In this document: positions 36,222-46,394 of the stretch, in pieces | Layout of the letters: each line of letters begins with the position of its first letter | How positions within the stretch are numbered: position 1 is the first letter of the stretch | NCBI GenBank assembly: GCA_963820095.1 | Contig: CAWFZA010000028.1 | Span: forward strand, 186,001-250,000 | DNA: 64,000 nucleotides | Source of the DNA: Roseiarcus sp963820095 | Lineage (GTDB): Bacteria; Pseudomonadota; Alphaproteobacteria; Rhizobiales; Beijerinckiaceae | Direction of reading: 5' to 3' | Position numbers and translations under genes: made by a program | The notes under the pieces: generated by a model | The model's input: the letters and a program-made list of their open reading frames with translations, nothing else | Databases searched by the model: none | What the model was told of the DNA's origin: nothing

Positions 36222-37660
36222 AAGAGCGACTGCGCGGCCGCCATCGCGGCGTTGGTGATCGGCGAAGGTAAGAACACAAACAGGATAATCGCGAGCGCCG
36301 AAATCGCGAGCACGATGCGCGCGACGACGCCTGCGCGATCGAAGGCCGGAGCCGGCTCGTCGAAGTACATGAGCTTAACGATCCGCAGATAATAGTAGGC
36401 TGCCACGCAGCTCGCCAGGACACCGATGACCGAAAGCCCGTAGAGCCCAGCCTTGATAGCGGCTGCGAAGACATAGAACTTGGCGAAGAAGCCGGCGAGC
36501 GGCGGAACGCCGGCCAGCGAGAACATCATCGTCGCCAGGAAGAAAGCCATGGTCGGATCAGTCCGCGCCAAGCCCGCAAGATCGGCCATCGTCTCGATCG
36601 CGCGGCCATTGCGCCGCATCGACAGAATAGCGGCGAAAGTTCCAAGCGTCATGACGACGTAGATCGTCATGTAGACGATGACGCTCTGCGCGCCCTCGAC
36701 CGTGCCGGCCGCAAGCCCGACTAAAGCGTATCCCATATGCCCGATCGAGGAATAGGCCATCAGGCGTTTGAAGTTGCGTTGGCCAATGGCGGCGAATGCG
36801 CCAAGCACCATCGAGGCGATCGAGACAAAGGTAAGGATCTGGCGCCAGTCATTGGCGATGCCGGGAAACGCCGTCATCACAACCCGAACCAGGACGGCCA
36901 TTGCGGCGATCTTGGGCGCGGAGGCAAAAAATGTCGTCACCGGCGTTGGCGCACCCTCGTAAACGTCGGGCGTCCACATGTGAAACGGCACGACGGAGAT
37001 CTTGAACGCCAACCCAGCCAGAACAAACACCAGGCCGAACAGCACGCCGATGCTGGCATGATCGTGTACGGCGTTCGCCACCGCGCTGAAGGCGACGGAG
37101 CCGGAATAGCCGTAGATAAGCGAGATCCCATACAGCAACATGCCGGACGACAAGGCGCCGAGGACGAAATACTTGAGGCCAGCCTCGGTGGCGCGCAGAT
37201 CGTGGCGTCGATAAGCCGCGATCACGTAGAGCGCCAAACTCATCAGTTCAAGGCCGAGATAGAGCGCAATGAAATCGCCAGCCGATATCAGCATGAGCAT
37301 GCCAAGGGTAGAAATGAGGATGAGGACCGGGAATTCGAACCCACCGATCCGCTCCTGACGCATGAACTCGACCGACAACAGAATCGTCACCAGTGAGCCG
37401 ACCAAGGCAAGCGCCCCCATGAAGCGGGTGAACGCGTCGTCGGCGAAGGAGCCGTAGAAGGTCACGCCCATCGGCCGATTTCTGGCCACCATAAGAATGA
37501 AAACGAGGCCGAGCAGGCCGACGGCGATCTCGTTGACCAGTGCCGATCCGCGCTCGCCACGCAGGGCGCCGTAGAGCACAAGCGCCAAGGTCCCTGCCGC
37601 CAGCACCGCCTCCGGCAGGATCACGGGAAGAGAAATCGCCGTCTCATGCATGAGCGCCAC
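36218..37660 (-). CDS. nuoN: NADH-quinone oxidoreductase subunit N
   Basis: A 480-residue antiporter-like membrane subunit of complex I with about 14 hydrophobic helices. The proton-channel lysines fit GLKYFVLGALSSGMLLYGIS and KISVVPFHMWTPDVYEGAPT, with the latter the strong family signature. IGHMGYALVGLAAG marks the broken-helix region. It is the last nuo gene and overlaps birA by four bases. Confidence 0.95.
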   Translation of the reverse strand: MALMHETAISLPVILPEAVLAAGTLALVLYGALRGERGSALVNEIAVGLLGLVFILMVARNRPMGVTFYGSFADDAFTRFMGALALVGSLVTILLSVEFMRQERIGGFEFPVLILISTLGMLMLISAGDFIALYLGLELMSLALYVIAAYRRHDLRATEAGLKYFVLGALSSGMLLYGISLIYGYSGSVAFSAVANAVHDHASIGVLFGLVFVLAGLAFKISVVPFHMWTPDVYEGAPTPVTTFFASAPKIAAMAVLVRVVMTAFPGIANDWRQILTFVSIASMVLGAFAAIGQRNFKRLMAYSSIGHMGYALVGLAAGTVEGAQSVIVYMTIYVVMTLGTFAAILSMRRNGRAIETMADLAGLARTDPTMAFFLATMMFSLAGVPPLAGFFAKFYVFAAAIKAGLYGLSVIGVLASCVAAYYYLRIVKLMYFDEPAPAFDRAGVVARIVLAISALAIILFVFLPSPITNAAMAAAQSLF

Positions 37661-37688
37661 TCATTCCAAAGGACAATCCTCGACCTCG

Positions 37689-39218
37689 TCAGAGCCCCGC
37701 CGACTTAGTCAACGTGACAGCATGCTGGAAGCCGCTGATGATCTGCTCGATCGAAGCTGCGCTGGCGTCAATGATCGGCTGCGGGTGCACGCCGTAAAAG
37801 ATGGTCAGCAAGCCAAGCGGTAAAAGTGTCACGACCTCGCGGCCAGTGAGGTCTGCGATGCCCATCAGGTTTGGCTTCTCGATGACGCCAAAGATGACGC
37901 GCCGGTAAAGGTAGAGCGCATAGCACGCCGACAAGATTATGCCGAAGGTCGCGAGGAAGGCGACCGAGTTGTTCGTCTGGAACGTGCCTATCAGGGTCAG
38001 GAATTCGCCGAGGAAGCCGGTGGTGCCCGGCAACCCGATATTGCCGAGAGTGAACACCATGAAAGCCACCGCATAGAGCGGCATGCGCTGCACGAGGCCG
38101 CCGTAGGCGCTAATTTCGTAAGTGTGCACGCGGTCATAGACAACACCAACGCAAAGGAAGAGCGCTCCCGAGATAAGGCCGTGGCTGATCATCTGGAAAA
38201 CAGCGCCCTCGATCCCCTGGGTGTTGGCAGCGAAAATCCCCATTGTCACAAAGCCCATGTGAGCGACTGACGAATAGGCGATCACCTTCTTCATGCTATC
38301 CTGAGCCAGCGCAACCAGGGAGGTGTAGATGATCGCGATCACCGATAGGGTGAAGACGAGCGGGGTGAAATAAAGCGAGGCGTCCGGAAACATCGGCAGT
38401 GAAAAGCGGATGAAGCCGTAGCCGCCCATTTTGAGCAGAATGGCGGCCAGCACAACCGATCCCGCGGTCGGCGCCTCGACATGTGCATCAGGCAACCAGG
38501 TGTGCACTGGCCACATCGGCATCTTCACCGCGAACGAAGCGAAGAACCCGAGCCACAGCCAAGTCTGCATGTGGGCTGGAAATGGTGTCTTGAGCAACAC
38601 GGTGATGTCGGTCGTGCCCGCTGTCCAGTACATGGCCATGATTGCGAGCAGCATCAGCACTGAGCCGGTGAACGTGTAGAGGAAAAACTTGAATGCCGCG
38701 TACACGCGATTGCCGTGGCCCCAGATGCCGATGATAATGAACATCGGGATCAGGCCACCTTCGAAGAACAGATAAAAGAGCACCAAGTCGAGCGCCACGA
38801 AGACCCCGACCATCAGCGTCTCCAGCACCAGGAAGGTGATCATGTACTCCTTGACGCGGGTCTGGATCGGCGCCCAGGACGCGACGATGCAGATTGGCAT
38901 GATGAACGTGGTGAGCAATACAAACGGCATGGAAACGCCGTCGACGCCGAGCTTGTACAGGATCGCGTGCGAGAACCAGTAGCGCTCCTCGACAAGTTGA
39001 AACCCGGGCTGCGCCGGGTCGAAACGGCCCCAGGCGACGAGGCTCAGCACGAATGTGATCATGGTCGCGAACAGCGCTATCCAGCGGGCGTTTCGCTTGG
39101 CCGCCTCGCTGTCGCCGGGCAGCGCCAGGATAAACAACGCGCCTATCAGCGGCAACGCCAGGATGCCGGAGAGGATCCAAGAGCTGTTCATTGGATCACC
39201 CCTCCGAACAGATACCAA
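37689..39218 (-). CDS. nuoM: NADH-quinone oxidoreductase subunit M
   Basis: Antiporter-like proton-pumping subunit. Signature segments are FFEGGLIPMFIIIGIWGHGN, FASFAVKMPMWPVHTWLPDA (the central lysine helix) and SVAHMGFVTMGIFAANTQGI. It has about 14 membrane helices. The open frame begins inside the end of nuoL. The true start is probably MNSSWILSGILALPLIGALF, ten codons after the first ATG (about 39191), giving close to 500 residues. Confidence 0.95.
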   Translation of the reverse strand: MVSVRRGDPMNSSWILSGILALPLIGALFILALPGDSEAAKRNARWIALFATMITFVLSLVAWGRFDPAQPGFQLVEERYWFSHAILYKLGVDGVSMPFVLLTTFIMPICIVASWAPIQTRVKEYMITFLVLETLMVGVFVALDLVLFYLFFEGGLIPMFIIIGIWGHGNRVYAAFKFFLYTFTGSVLMLLAIMAMYWTAGTTDITVLLKTPFPAHMQTWLWLGFFASFAVKMPMWPVHTWLPDAHVEAPTAGSVVLAAILLKMGGYGFIRFSLPMFPDASLYFTPLVFTLSVIAIIYTSLVALAQDSMKKVIAYSSVAHMGFVTMGIFAANTQGIEGAVFQMISHGLISGALFLCVGVVYDRVHTYEISAYGGLVQRMPLYAVAFMVFTLGNIGLPGTTGFLGEFLTLIGTFQTNNSVAFLATFGIILSACYALYLYRRVIFGVIEKPNLMGIADLTGREVVTLLPLGLLTIFYGVHPQPIIDASAASIEQIISGFQHAVTLTKSAGL

Positions 39219-41176
39219 GTCGTCAGCGCCGCAGCACCAAGCAGCATCGCGAATGCGTAATGATACACATAGCCGGTCTGCAGGCGCACAGCGCTACGGG
39301 CCACGTCGAGCACGCGCGCCGAAACGCCGTCTGGTCCGAAGCCATCGATGATCGCGCCGTCGCCGCCTTTCCAGAACGCGCGGCCGATCGCAAAGGCTGG
39401 ACGGACGAACAGGAAGTCGTAAAGTTCGTCGAAGTACCACTTATGGACCAGGAAGCGATAGAGCGCCGGAAATTCGGCGGCGAGCCGCCGCGGCGCGGTG
39501 CGATCGACCATGTACATGTAGTAGGCGATTCCGACGCCGATAAGCACAGCCAGCGTCGGAGACACCGAGACGAGCCATGGGGCCGTCTCCATGCGCTCGA
39601 GAATATTGTTCTCCTGGCCCAGGTATAAGGAGCTTCGCCAGAATCCGTCATGCCCCCCGCCGATGAATAGGAATCGGAACGCCATTCCGGCGAAAGTCGC
39701 GCCGAAGGCCAGCACTATGAGTGGAATCAGCATGACCAGCGGGGATTCGCGCACAGGATGGTCCCCATGGCCATGATCATGCGCGTCATGCGCGCTCGTT
39801 AGGGACGCGGACCAGTCGCCCCGCTTGCCAAAAAAAGTCATGAACATGAGCCGCCAAGTGTAGAAGGCGGTCAACCCGGCCGCGATGTCGGCGCACCAGA
39901 AAGCGTACGTGGCGCCGAAGCGATCCGAGACGAAAGCCGCTTCAATGATTGGGTCCTTCGACACAAATCCGGCAAAGCCAATCGACGTGAATGGGATACC
40001 AACGGCGCTGAGCGCGAGCGCGCCGGCCATCATCGTCCAGAAGGTCACGGGCAGCTCCCTTCGGAGCCCACCCATCGCGCGCATGTCCTGCTCGTGATGC
40101 ATCGCGGTGATCACCGAGCCGCAGCAAAGAAATAGAAGTCCTTTAAAGAAAGCGTGAGTAAACAGGTGGAAAACGCCGAGGCTATAGCCCCCCACGCCAA
40201 GGCCAACAAACATGTAGCCGAGTTGCGAGCAGGTCGAATAGGCGACCACCTTCTTGATGTCCATCTGAACCCCGGCGATGGTGGCGGCGAAGAAGGCCGT
40301 CGTCCCGCCGACGATGGTGACAACGCTAAGCGCGGTCGGAGAGAGCTCGAAGAGAGGGGATAAACGCGCCACCATGAACACGCCAGCCGTCACCATGGTC
40401 GCCGCGTGAATGAGCGAGGAGACCGGGGTCGGACCCTCCATCGCGTCCGGAAGCCAGGTGTGCAGTAGAAACTGCGCTGACTTGCCCATGGCGCCCATGA
40501 ACAGGAGCAGGCAGGCGAGCGTCAACGCGTCCCAGTTGAAGCCGATAAAATGCACCGTCCTGCCGACGAGACCGGGCGCGGCGGCGAACACTTGATCGAA
40601 GGCGATCGAGCCAGTCAGATAGAAGGTGAGGAATATGCCTAGCGAAAAGCCGAAATCGCCGACCCGGTTGACGACGAACGCCTTGATCGCTGCGGCATTC
40701 GGGGCCGGCTTTTCGTACCAGAAGCCGACCAGGAGGTAGGACATCAGGCCAACGCCTTCCCAGCCGAAGAAGAGCTGCACCAGATTGTCCGCCGTCACCA
40801 GCATCAGCATGGCGAAGGTGAAGAGCGAAAGGTAAGCAAAAAACCGGGACTTCGATGGGTCCTCGGCCATATAGCCGATCGAGTAGACGTGGACGAGAAA
40901 CGAAACCGTCGTCACGACGACGAACATGACAGCGGTCAACGTGTCGACGCGCAAGGCCCAGTCGGCGACGACCTTGCCGGAGGTGAACCAATTGGCGATC
41001 CGCACATGCGCGTCCGCGCCTCCCGCAACCATGACGAACGCGATCCAGGAGAGGACGCAACAAACCCCGAGAAGGGCCGAGGTGACATATTCAGCGCCGC
41101 GCGCGCCGATCCAGGGCCCAAAAACGCCAGCAATCAGGAAACCGAGAAGCGGCAGGAAGACGATCAGCTGGTACAC
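39188..41176 (-). CDS. nuoL: NADH-quinone oxidoreductase subunit L
   Basis: The largest antiporter-like subunit, 662 residues. Motifs are FFGWEGVGLMSYLLVGFWYE, SAQFLLHTWLPDAMEGPTPV and VTAGVFMVARLSPLFELSPT. After about residue 500 it has the long lateral helix that lies along the membrane arm and a last membrane segment (FAMLLGAAALTTWYLFGGVI). It starts four bases after nuoK ends and overlaps the nuoM start region. Confidence 0.96.
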   Translation of the reverse strand: MYQLIVFLPLLGFLIAGVFGPWIGARGAEYVTSALLGVCCVLSWIAFVMVAGGADAHVRIANWFTSGKVVADWALRVDTLTAVMFVVVTTVSFLVHVYSIGYMAEDPSKSRFFAYLSLFTFAMLMLVTADNLVQLFFGWEGVGLMSYLLVGFWYEKPAPNAAAIKAFVVNRVGDFGFSLGIFLTFYLTGSIAFDQVFAAAPGLVGRTVHFIGFNWDALTLACLLLFMGAMGKSAQFLLHTWLPDAMEGPTPVSSLIHAATMVTAGVFMVARLSPLFELSPTALSVVTIVGGTTAFFAATIAGVQMDIKKVVAYSTCSQLGYMFVGLGVGGYSLGVFHLFTHAFFKGLLFLCCGSVITAMHHEQDMRAMGGLRRELPVTFWTMMAGALALSAVGIPFTSIGFAGFVSKDPIIEAAFVSDRFGATYAFWCADIAAGLTAFYTWRLMFMTFFGKRGDWSASLTSAHDAHDHGHGDHPVRESPLVMLIPLIVLAFGATFAGMAFRFLFIGGGHDGFWRSSLYLGQENNILERMETAPWLVSVSPTLAVLIGVGIAYYMYMVDRTAPRRLAAEFPALYRFLVHKWYFDELYDFLFVRPAFAIGRAFWKGGDGAIIDGFGPDGVSARVLDVARSAVRLQTGYVYHYAFAMLLGAAALTTWYLFGGVIQ

Positions 41177-41180
41177 AGGC

Positions 41181-41489
41181 TCAGCCCTTCAGCGAATTAA
41201 TGTCCTCAACCGCGATAGAGCCGCGATTGCGGTAATAGGCCACCAGGATCGCGAGACCAATCGCCGCCTCAGCCGCGGCTACTGTGAGGACGAAGAGCGC
41301 AAAGGCCTGCCCGGTCAGATCGCCCGAATAGGTCGAAAAGGCGACGAGGTTGATGTTGACGGACAAAAGGATGAGCTCGACCGACATGAGAATGATGATA
41401 ATGTTCTTGTGATTCAGAATGATCCCGGCAATGCCGATCGTGAACACGATCGCGGCGAGGGTGAGGTAGTTGGCGAGGCCGATTCCCAT
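41181..41489 (-). CDS. nuoK: NADH-quinone oxidoreductase subunit K
   Basis: A 102-residue membrane subunit with three helices. The conserved glutamates involved in proton transfer lie in IIIILMSVELILLSVNINLV and VLTVAAAEAAIGLAILVAYY. The frame is of normal length. It is 12 bases after nuoJ. Confidence 0.95.
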   Translation of the reverse strand: MGIGLANYLTLAAIVFTIGIAGIILNHKNIIIILMSVELILLSVNINLVAFSTYSGDLTGQAFALFVLTVAAAEAAIGLAILVAYYRNRGSIAVEDINSLKG

Positions 41490-41501
41490 CCGCGTGATCC
41501 T

Positions 41502-42107
41502 TCAGATGCCGGCGCGTGAGGCGACCTTGCGCACCTCGACCGCGGTTTCAGGGGTGCGAGCCACCTGCGCGCCGACGTCCTGGCGTTTGACGCCCCGCTT
41601 ATGATGAAGGGTGAGAACGATTGCGCCGATCATTGCGGTCAGCAGAATCATCCCCGCCGCCTGGAAGAAGTAGAAATAGCGGGTGTAGAGCACCTCGCCG
41701 AGGGCGGCGGTATTGCTGACCGTGCCCTCCGGCGCCGCGGGCCCCGCTGCCCGCCGCGAGGATCCGAGACCCGACACGACATAGATCAGCTCAATCGCCA
41801 CCACTAACGCGATCAGCAACCCCTGCGGCAGGTATTCGACGAAGCCCTGCCTCAGCCGGGCGAAGTCCACGTCGAGCAGCATGACGACGAACAGGAACAG
41901 CACCGCGACCGCGCCGACATAGACGACGACCAGAATCATCGCCAGGAACTCTGCGCCCATCAGCAGAAACAGGCCGGCCGCGCAGACGAAAGAAAGGATG
42001 AGGAAGAGGACCGAATGCACCGGATTTTTGGCCACAATAACGGCGAAAGCCGACAGGACCAGAAGCGGACCTAAAATCCAAAAGAACAGAACATCGGCCT
42101 GCATCAT
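41502..42107 (-). CDS. nuoJ: NADH-quinone oxidoreductase subunit J
   Basis: A 201-residue membrane subunit with five helices. VHSVLFLILSFVCAAGLFLL and AMILVVVYVGAVAVLFLFVV are the typical helix 2-3 region with the conserved tyrosine in VYVGA. A loop and a last helix (AAGMILLTAMIGAIVLTLHH) precede a basic tail. A gap of about 200 bases without a gene separates it from nuoI, an unusually loose spacing for this operon. Confidence 0.95.
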   Translation of the reverse strand: MMQADVLFFWILGPLLVLSAFAVIVAKNPVHSVLFLILSFVCAAGLFLLMGAEFLAMILVVVYVGAVAVLFLFVVMLLDVDFARLRQGFVEYLPQGLLIALVVAIELIYVVSGLGSSRRAAGPAAPEGTVSNTAALGEVLYTRYFYFFQAAGMILLTAMIGAIVLTLHHKRGVKRQDVGAQVARTPETAVEVRKVASRAGI

Positions 42108-42304
42108 CCGCCTCTTGTCATAGTCCCCATGCCCGACCGACCTCCCTCCTCGGGAAACAGGCAGGGCGCAGTCGCGTGAGCGCCACGTTTCGTTGGCGCC
42201 CCCCCGCGCGCGGCGCCCAGCCCCCCTATCAAAGGCGCTCGTTGACCATTCACGTCACTCGACGGCCATGGTCAACTTGCTTCTCCGTCGGGGGAGAGAA
42301 AGCC

Positions 42305-42799
42305 TTATCGATACGGGGCGTCGAGCTCGATATTGCGCGCAAGCTCCCGCTCCCATCGATCGCCGTTATCCAGCAATCGCTGCTTGTCGTAGTAAAGCTC
42401 CTCGCGCGTCTCAGTCGCAAATTCGAAGTTCGGGCCTTCGACGATCGCGTCAACCGGACAGGCTTCCTGACACATGCCGCAGTAGATGCATTTGACCATG
42501 TCGATGTCGTAGCGCGTTGTTCGGCGAGTCCCGTCGTTCCGCCGCGGTCCCGCCTCGATCGTGATCGCCTGAGCAGGACAGATCGCCTCGCACAGCTTGC
42601 AGGCGATGCATCGCTCCTCGCCGTTGGGATAGCGGCGCTGCGCATGTTCGCCACGAAAGCGAGGGCTCAGCGGCGACTTCTCGTGCGGGTAATTGAGCGT
42701 CGCCCTAGGCTTGAACATATAACGGACCGACAATCCGAACGCGGCAAGGAACTCTGTCAGAAACAGAGACTTGGCCGAACGCGTGAGCCTGAGAGCCAT
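42305..42799 (-). CDS. nuoI: NADH-quinone oxidoreductase subunit I
   Basis: A 164-residue peripheral-arm subunit carrying two [4Fe-4S] clusters (N6a and N6b). The eight ligands are in CIACKLCEAICPAQAITIEA and CIYCGMCQEACPVDAIVEGP. The N-terminal amphipathic helix and the YPHEKSPLSPRFRGEHAQRR segment are typical of alphaproteobacterial NuoI. It is 12 bases after nuoH. Confidence 0.96.
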   Translation of the reverse strand: MALRLTRSAKSLFLTEFLAAFGLSVRYMFKPRATLNYPHEKSPLSPRFRGEHAQRRYPNGEERCIACKLCEAICPAQAITIEAGPRRNDGTRRTTRYDIDMVKCIYCGMCQEACPVDAIVEGPNFEFATETREELYYDKQRLLDNGDRWERELARNIELDAPYR

Positions 42800-42811
42800 T
42801 GGCCTCCCCTT

Positions 42812-43987
42812 TCAGTGCAAAGGGGCCGAGGGGTTCGCCCCAAGACCGGTAAATTCGAGCACCCCGGCCACCGCGACCACCATTACGAGAGAAATCGGCA
42901 GGAACACCTTCCAGCCCAGGCGCATCAACTGGTCGTAACGATAGCGCGGAACGAAGGCGGTTACCATCAAGAAGCAGAACACGACCGCCCAAGCCTTAAT
43001 CAAGAACCAGATGACTCCCGGTACCCATGTGAATGGCGGAAACGGAAGCGGCGACAGCCATCCGCCGAGGAACAGGATCGCAGTCAACGATCCCATGGTG
43101 AGCAGCGCGACGAGTTCGGTCAGGAACTGCAGCAAGAAGAGCGATGCGGAATATTCCACTGTGTATCCTGCGACCAGCTCCGACTCCGCCTCCGTCAAGT
43201 CGAAAGGCGGCCGATTCGTCTCGGCAAGCGCCGAAATGAAGAAGACGACAAACATCGGGAGAAGCGGGAGCCAGTACCAACCGAGCAAGCCGAATCGCGT
43301 GTCCTGGGCGCGGACAATGTCGCTCAGGTTAACCGAGCCCGCGCACAGCACCACCGTCACAATCACGAAGCCGATCGAGACCTCGTAAGACACCATCTGG
43401 GCGGCTGCCCGTAGCGCCGAAAGCAGCGCATATTTCGAGTTTGACGCCCATCCCGCCATGATCACGCCGTACACGCCAAGCGAGGAGACGGCAAAAAGGT
43501 AGAGAAGCCCAACGTTGATATCGGCGACCACCCATCCGTCCGAGACAGGAATGACCGCCCACGCAGCGAAAGCAAGCACGACGGACACGAGCGGCGCAAG
43601 CAGGAACACACCCTTGTTGGCGCCGGCTGGGATGATCGGCTCCTTAAGGATGAACTTGAAAAAGTCCGCGAACGGCTGAAGAACGCCCCATGGACCCACG
43701 ACATTCGGGCCTCGGCGAAGCTGCACGGCGCCCCAGATCTTTCGTTGAATGTAAATCAGCGCCGCTGTCGAGAGAAGAAGGCACACCAGCAGGAGCAGGC
43801 TCTCCAGCACGTGCCTCAACAATGAGCCGATATCGCTCTCGTGCATCCATGCGCCGAACGAGGACATTGCGCCGCTACTGATCAGAAGCCAAAGAACGGC
43901 GATGATCGCGATGATGACGACCGCAGCTGCGCCGAGGATTGCGGCCCAAGGCGGCGAAGCGGTGCGGGACGGTGTCGCGCTGGTCAT
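42812..43987 (-). CDS. nuoH: NADH-quinone oxidoreductase subunit H
   Basis: Membrane subunit at the quinone site. Signatures are IYIQRKIWGAVQLRRGPNVV, PWGVLQPFADFFKFILKEPI and ETNRPPFDLTEAESELVAGY. Starting at ATG 43987, ten bases after nuoG ends, gives 391 residues. Most family members have about 340, and the excess is an extra N-terminal hydrophobic segment (AAILGAAAVVIIAIIAVLWL) before the usual first helix. A later start (MSSFGAWMHESDIG) would give about 352 residues, but neither start has a strong ribosome-binding site. The frame to 44101 overlaps nuoG and is not used. Confidence 0.93.
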   Translation of the reverse strand: MTSATPSRTASPPWAAILGAAAVVIIAIIAVLWLLISSGAMSSFGAWMHESDIGSLLRHVLESLLLLVCLLLSTAALIYIQRKIWGAVQLRRGPNVVGPWGVLQPFADFFKFILKEPIIPAGANKGVFLLAPLVSVVLAFAAWAVIPVSDGWVVADINVGLLYLFAVSSLGVYGVIMAGWASNSKYALLSALRAAAQMVSYEVSIGFVIVTVVLCAGSVNLSDIVRAQDTRFGLLGWYWLPLLPMFVVFFISALAETNRPPFDLTEAESELVAGYTVEYSASLFLLQFLTELVALLTMGSLTAILFLGGWLSPLPFPPFTWVPGVIWFLIKAWAVVFCFLMVTAFVPRYRYDQLMRLGWKVFLPISLVMVVAVAGVLEFTGLGANPSAPLH

Positions 43988-43997
43988 CGAATCTGGC

Positions 43998-46062
43998 CTA
44001 TTCCGCCGCCTGACGACGCCCCTCCCGCACCAGAGCCGAACATTCGGCCATGACGCGAGAGGCGCGGGCGATCGGGTTGGTAAAATAAAAGTCAGAGACA
44101 ACGGGGGCGAACGACGTCTGGTCGACAGCGCCGCCGAGTGCGGCGATCACGCTCAAAACGCCCGCATCTGCCGGCGCGACCGCGTCAAAGCGCACCAGGA
44201 ATGGATAGGCGACGGCGAGCGCCGCCCGAAGTTGGGCAAGCGAATCGAACGGCAGTCTTACGCCCAGCGGGTCCGATAGAGCGCGCAGGATCGACCAATC
44301 CTCGCGCGCGTCTCCCGGCGGGAACACCGCGCGCTCGGCGAGCTGCGGCCGTCCTTCCGTGTTGACGTAGATGCCAGTCTTCTCGGTATAGGCGGCGCCG
44401 GGCAAGATGACGTCCGCGCGATGAGCGCCGCGGTCACCATGTGTGCCGACATAGACCACGAAGGGGCCAGGCTCGATATCGATTTCATCCGCTCCGAGGT
44501 TAATGAGTACGTCGAGCGCGTTCGCCTCCGCCATCGCCGCAGCATCAAAGCCGCCTTCACCCGGCACGAGGCCGAGATCGAGGCCACCGACGCGCGATGC
44601 TGCGCTATGAATCACATTAAAGCCGTTCCAGCCGTCCTTCACGACGCCCGCCGCTAGGGCGACCTTGGCAAGGCTCGCCAGAACGGCCACGCCGTCGCGC
44701 CTCGCGAACGCCCCGGCGCCTACGACCATCATTGGCTTTGCGACATGTTCGGGCGGCTTGTCCCATGTCTGCGCGAGCGTTTGCGGTCCGGCGCCTAAGT
44801 AATTGTACTCGTAAGTCAGATCGGCCCTCGCTCCTACGACGTCGATCAGCGCGCCACCCCTGAGCCACCGCTTGCGGATGCGTGCGTTGAGGACCGGCGC
44901 CTCATGGCGCGGGTTCGAGCCGACGATGAGAATGGCGTCCGCTTGCTCGATGCCGGCGATCGTCGAGTTGAAGAGATAGGACGCACGGCCGAATTTCGGA
45001 TGCAGTTTCGACCCGTCCTGGCGGCAATCGATATTGGGCGACCCAAGCTTGGCGATAAGCGATTTGAGCGCGAACATCTCCTCGACCGTCGCCAAGTCCC
45101 CCACGATCGCGCCGATCCGCGACGGGGAAGCCGCCGCGACTTTGCCGGCAATGGTGGCGAAGGCCTCCGCCCAACTCGCGGGCCTGAGCCGGCCATCGAC
45201 GCGGACATATGGGCGATCGAGTCGCTGCGTCTTCAAGCCGTCGACGATGTGCCGCGTCTTGTCGGAAATCCATTCCTCGTTGATCGCGTCGTTGACGCGA
45301 GGCAGAATGCGCACCACCTCGCGACCACGGGAATCGACGCGGATCAGCCGAGCCAAGCGCGTCCATCACGTCAATCGATTCGGTCTTGGTGTACTCCCAC
45401 GGGCGGGCATGGAAGGCGATCGGTTTCGCCGTCAATGCGCCGACCGGACAGAGGTCGACGACGTTGCCCTGCAATTCCGAACTCAGCGCCTGTTGAAGGT
45501 AGGAGGTGATCTCCATGTCCTCGCCGCGGCCGATGGCGCCTAGCTCCGGAACGCCTGCGACCTCCGTTACAAAGCGCACACAACGCGTGCACTGAATGCA
45601 ACGGTTCATCGACGTCTTGACCAGCGCCCCGATATATTTGTCCTCAACCGCGCGCTTGTTCTCGGAGAAACGAGAGGAGTCAGCGCCGTAGGCCATCGCC
45701 TGATCTTGCAGGTCGCATTCGCCACCTTGGTCGCAGATCGGGCAGTCAAGCGGATGATTGATGAGCAGGAACTCCATCACCCCTTTACGCGCCTTGCGGG
45801 CCATCGGCGAGTTCGTGAAGACGACCGGCGGCTCACCGTTCGGGCCGGGGCGCAAGTCCTTGACCGCCATCGCGCAAGAAGCCGTCGGCTTGGGTGGTCC
45901 GCCCTTCACTTCGACCAGGCACATCCGACAGTTGCCGGCAATCGACAGCCGCTCGTGGAAGCAGAACCGTGGAATCTCGGCGCCGGCCACCTCGCAAGCC
46001 TGGAGAAGCGTGAACTCGGCGGGGACGTCGATTTCCTTCCCGTCGATGACGATCTTGCTCAT
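43998..46062 (-). CDS. nuoG: NADH-quinone oxidoreductase subunit G (frame change inside)
   Basis: Large iron-sulfur subunit of the peripheral arm, about 688 residues. The N-terminus has a 2Fe-2S domain (FCFHERLSIAGNCRMCLVEV), then HPLDCPICDQGGECDLQDQA and the 4Fe-4S ligands MNRCIQCTRCVRFVTEVAGV. The molybdopterin-oxidoreductase-like part, from IRVDSRGREVVRILPRVNDA to VILPGAAYTEKTGIYVNTEG, is in another frame. The frames join by removing one base near 45343-45350. The ATG at 46060-46062 overlaps the stop of the pentapeptide-repeat gene. The stop lies ten bases before nuoH. Confidence 0.93.
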
Positions 46063-46394
46063 GCGCTCTTCGCCCCGTGGCCTGCGCGCCAATACGCGAG
46101 GAGATCGGTGACGGCAATCCCATCGATGGTCGCGCCGTCCAGGCGAGCGTTAGCGAAGGAAGCGCCGGCAAGGTTGGCTTTGTCGACGCGCAGGCCGGCG
46201 AGGTTGGCGTTGTGAACTCGCCAACCAGACATATTCAAGTCATCGAACGAGCAATCCGACATGTTGATGTTGTGAAAGTCAGAGCCCGACAGATTGACGT
46301 CGTCGAACTTCGAGCCGGAAAGGTCGGCTTTGTGAACGTCCATCCGATGCTTTTCGCTCTCGATCTTCATCGTGTCTGTTCGATGGTCAACCAC
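46059..46394 (-). CDS. Pentapeptide-repeat protein inside the nuo operon
   Basis: About 103-111 residues. From residue 20 on, almost the whole chain is a run of about fourteen five-residue repeats, such as ADLSG SKFDD VNLSG, ANLAG and ARLDG, which fold as a right-handed quadrilateral beta-helix. It ends in a short LLAYWRAGH helix. It lies between nuoF and nuoG: its TGA overlaps the nuoG ATG and its possible GTG start overlaps the end of the DUF3291 gene. An ATG at about 46370 is an alternative start. Its role is unknown. Co-translation with nuoG suggests a part in complex I assembly or simply hitch-hiking expression. Confidence 0.75.
   Translation of the reverse strand: MVDHRTDTMKIESEKHRMDVHKADLSGSKFDDVNLSGSDFHNINMSDCSFDDLNMSGWRVHNANLAGLRVDKANLAGASFANARLDGATIDGIAVTDLLAYWRAGHGAKSA

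Noticed and set aside
42176..43414. Plus-strand frame of 412 codons opposite nuoI and nuoH
   Set aside because: Covers conserved iron-sulfur and membrane subunits on the other strand; product is Arg/His-rich without motifs.
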